In this document: positions 6,744-8,447 of the stretch, one piece after another
Numbering within the stretch: position 1 is the first letter of the stretch
How the letters are laid out: every line of letters starts with the position of its first letter
Assembly: GCA_946478645.1 (NCBI GenBank)
Contig: CAMLCW010000227.1
Span: 1-8,447 of the forward strand
Direction: 5' to 3'
From: an uncultured Variovorax sp.
GTDB lineage: Bacteria; Pseudomonadota; Gammaproteobacteria; Burkholderiales; Burkholderiaceae
DNA: 8,447 nucleotides
Program-made: the position numbers and the translations under genes
The notes under the pieces: generated by a model
Databases searched by the model: none
The model's input: the letters and a program-made list of their open reading frames with translations, nothing else
Told to the model about the DNA's origin: nothing

Positions 6744-8395
6744 AGGACTTCGCGGCGCTCTACCGCGAGCTCGACGCGAGCACCTCGAGCCTCGCGAAGC
6801 AGGCCGCGCTGCAGCGTTATCTGCGTGAAGCCGACCCGGCCGACGCGGCCTGGGCCGTGTATTTTCTGGCCGGCGGCAAGCCGCGCCAGCTGGTGCCGAC
6901 CAAGCTGCTGCGGCTGCTCGCGCGCGAGGCCGCGGGCCTGCCCGAGTGGCTGTTCGACGAAAGCTACGACGCGGTCGGCGACTTGGCCGAAACCATCGCG
7001 CTGCTGCTGCCGCCGCCCACCGAGGCGCACGACCTCGGGCTCGCGCAGTGGGTGGAGGACCACCTGCTGCCGCTGCGCGAGGCCGGCAAGTCGGCGCCCG
7101 ACGAACTGCCGTCGCGGCTGCGCGCGCAATGGGCGCGGCTCGCGGCCGAGGAGCGGCTGGTGTACTTCAAGCTCATCACCGGCGCCTTCCGCGTGGGCGT
7201 CTCGAAGCTGCAGGTCACGCAGGCGCTCGCGGCGGTGGGCGGCATCGACCCCAAGCGCGTGGCGCAGCGGCTCATGGGCTACACCCACATCGGCGGGCGT
7301 CCGCGCGCTGTGGACTACCGTGCGCTGATCGCGCCCGAGTCCGATGCCGAGCAGGTGCAGAAGACCAGCGGCCAGCCCTATCCGTTCTTCCTCGCGCATC
7401 CGTTCAACCTGCCGCTCGACCAGTTCGACGCCGCGCTGGGCCCGCCCGCGGACTGGATCGTCGAATGGAAGTGGGACGGCATCCGCGCGCAGCTCGTCAA
7501 GCGCGCGGGCGCGGTCTGGTTGTGGTCGCGCGGCGAGGAGCTCGTGACCGAGCGCTTTCCCGAGCTCGCCACGATGGGCGAGGCGCTGCCCGACGGCACC
7601 GTGCTCGACGGCGAGATCGCGGTCTGGCGCGATGGCCGCGTGCAGCCCTTTGCCGAGCTGCAGAAGCGCATCGGCCGCAAGACGCTGGGGGCCAAGCTGC
7701 TGCGCGAGATTCCGGTGGTGCTGCTGGCCTACGACATGCTCGAATGGGAAGGGCGCGACCTGCGTGCGCTGCCGCAGTTCGAGCGCCGCGCGCAACTCGA
7801 CGAGCTCATCGCCCAGCTGCAGCATCCCTCGCTGCTGCCGAGCCCGATGCTCGCCGGCACCGACTGGAACGATCTGTCGCGCCAGCGCGAGGCCGCGCGC
7901 AGCATGGGCGTGGAAGGCATGATGCTCAAGCGCCGCAATGCGCAGTACGGCGTCGGCCGTACCAAGGACGTGGGCGTGTGGTGGAAGTGGAAGGTCGATC
8001 CGCTCAGCATCGACGCGGTGCTGATCTACGCGCAGCGCGGCCACGGCCGGCGCGCGAGCCTCTACAGCGACTACACCTTCGCGGTCTGGGACGGCCCGCC
8101 CGGGCAGGAAGGCCGCAAGCTCGTGCCGTTCGCGAAGGCCTATTCGGGCCTCACCGATGCCGAGATGGCGCGCGTGGACGCGATCATCCGCAAGACCACG
8201 GTCGAGAGCTTCGGGCCCGTGAAGAGCGTGGCGCCCACCTTGGTGTTCGAGCTCGGCTTCGAGGGCATCGCGCGCAGCACGCGCCACAAGAGCGGCATCG
8301 CGGTGCGCTTTCCGCGCATGCTGCGCTGGCGCGAGGACAAGCCGGTGGAAGAGGCGGACACGCTGCAGACGCTGGCGGCGCTGCTGCCGGTATGA
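6740..8395 (+). CDS. ATP-dependent DNA ligase, damage-response type clustered with Lhr-Core/exonuclease
   Basis: This 551-residue enzyme would seal DNA nicks using ATP through a lysyl-AMP intermediate. An N-terminal ligase DNA-binding domain (about 1-210) precedes the catalytic core. Motif I is KWDG with Lys244 as the adenylated residue and Arg249 nearby. Motif III is VLDGEIAVW (Glu292). Motif IV is VEGMMLK (Glu392, Lys397). Motif V is WWKWK (Lys416, Lys418). An OB-fold C-terminal domain follows, with a FELGFEG-type segment and the RFPRMLRWR ending typical of these ligases. There is no LigD polymerase or phosphoesterase domain and no Ku gene nearby, so this is not the end-joining ligase. Length and N-terminus (MKDFAALYRELD) fit the group annotated as 'cisplatin damage response' ligase. 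The frame is open far upstream in an alternative frame over the exonuclease, but the ATG overlapping the exonuclease stop is the natural start. Its stop overlaps another ATG at 8392. Confidence 0.96.
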   Translation: MKDFAALYRELDASTSSLAKQAALQRYLREADPADAAWAVYFLAGGKPRQLVPTKLLRLLAREAAGLPEWLFDESYDAVGDLAETIALLLPPPTEAHDLGLAQWVEDHLLPLREAGKSAPDELPSRLRAQWARLAAEERLVYFKLITGAFRVGVSKLQVTQALAAVGGIDPKRVAQRLMGYTHIGGRPRAVDYRALIAPESDAEQVQKTSGQPYPFFLAHPFNLPLDQFDAALGPPADWIVEWKWDGIRAQLVKRAGAVWLWSRGEELVTERFPELATMGEALPDGTVLDGEIAVWRDGRVQPFAELQKRIGRKTLGAKLLREIPVVLLAYDMLEWEGRDLRALPQFERRAQLDELIAQLQHPSLLPSPMLAGTDWNDLSRQREAARSMGVEGMMLKRRNAQYGVGRTKDVGVWWKWKVDPLSIDAVLIYAQRGHGRRASLYSDYTFAVWDGPPGQEGRKLVPFAKAYSGLTDAEMARVDAIIRKTTVESFGPVKSVAPTLVFELGFEGIARSTRHKSGIAVRFPRMLRWREDKPVEEADTLQTLAALLPV

Positions 8396-8447
8396 GCGCG
8401 CCGACGGACCCCGAATCTCTCCCTCCCCCTCCGGGGGAGGGCAGGGG
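8392..8447 (+). CDS. Possible start of the next operon gene (3'-truncated, uncertain)
   Basis: An ATG at 8392 overlaps the ligase stop as ATGA, the same arrangement as at two other junctions here, and its frame stays open to the window end (18 complete codons). In related clusters the gene after the ligase is often an Lhr-Core DEXH helicase. The encoded peptide is only Pro/Gly/Glu-rich sequence, however, and most of it comes from palindromic repeat copy 3. The true start of the next gene may therefore lie beyond the window. Confidence 0.25.
   Translation, partial: MSAPTDPESLPPPPGEGR
8421..8441. repeat. Palindromic repeat, copy 3, just after the ligase
   Basis: CCCTCCCCC and GGGGGAGGG form a perfect 9-bp inverted repeat with loop TCC, 25 nt after the ligase stop. 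It has the same geometry (9 + 3 + 9) as the other two copies. It is closest to copy 2 in its inner C5/G5 arms and to copy 1 in its outer CCCTC/GAGGG bases. The window ends six bases later, so its right flank cannot be compared fully. Confidence 0.68.

Noticed and set aside
6740..8395. LigD-type non-homologous end-joining ligase
   Set aside because: There is no polymerase or phosphoesterase domain and no Ku gene nearby. The N-terminal domain and the neighbouring exonuclease fit the Lhr-associated ligase group instead.
1..8447. CRISPR array, tRNA or rRNA genes, insertion sequence, phage attachment site
   Set aside because: I saw no regularly spaced direct repeats, tRNA-like cloverleaf, transposase or integrase. 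Nearly all the DNA is covered by the seven supported genes.

Overview
The window looks like a chromosomal stretch from a GC-rich betaproteobacterium. My best guess is a Burkholderiales/Comamonadaceae organism of the Variovorax type. That rests on the strong G/C preference at third codon positions, the gene content, and the GC-rich 'CCCTCTCCC…GGGAGAGGG' palindromes between genes. No rRNA or tRNA is present, so the taxonomy is an inference. All supported genes lie on the + strand and coding density is very high.

Region 1 (1-5574) is a carbohydrate uptake and catabolism operon. It holds the 3' part of a ROK-family sugar kinase or regulator, a double-domain ABC ATPase of the CUT2 (RbsA/XylG/MglA-like) type, a RbsC/AraH-like permease, a secreted RbsB-like substrate-binding protein, and a Gfo/Idh/MocA-family dehydrogenase. 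ROK and ATPase overlap by 4 nt, and ATPase and permease by 38 nt. The binding-protein gene follows a 63-nt leader with a long pyrimidine tract and a strong ribosome binding site. The dehydrogenase is separated from it by 87 nt holding two tandem stem-loops. The imported compound is probably a monosaccharide, polyol or similar. It is bound periplasmically, imported, and then phosphorylated or sensed by the ROK protein and/or oxidised by the dehydrogenase. The exact substrate cannot be read from the sequence.

Region 2 (5575-5672) is a 98-nt spacer with a 10-bp inverted repeat and no clear promoter. It separates the sugar operon from a DNA-repair operon.

Region 3 (5673-8447) is the start of a DNA-repair operon. 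It encodes a metallo-beta-lactamase-fold exonuclease and an ATP-dependent DNA ligase, overlapping by 4 nt. In other proteobacteria this pair is clustered with an Lhr-Core DEXH helicase and a metallophosphoesterase (PdeM/MPE). The window ends just after the ligase stop, where the next gene would be expected.

The most interesting non-coding signal is a family of related short palindromes: three copies, each with perfect 9-bp arms and a 3-nt loop, all at gene junctions. One copy lies inside the exonuclease/ligase junction. There it encodes part of the exonuclease C-terminal tail and appears to supply the ligase ribosome binding site. I did not find a clearly unprecedented multi-gene system; the findings are mostly about junction architecture and unassigned substrate specificity.
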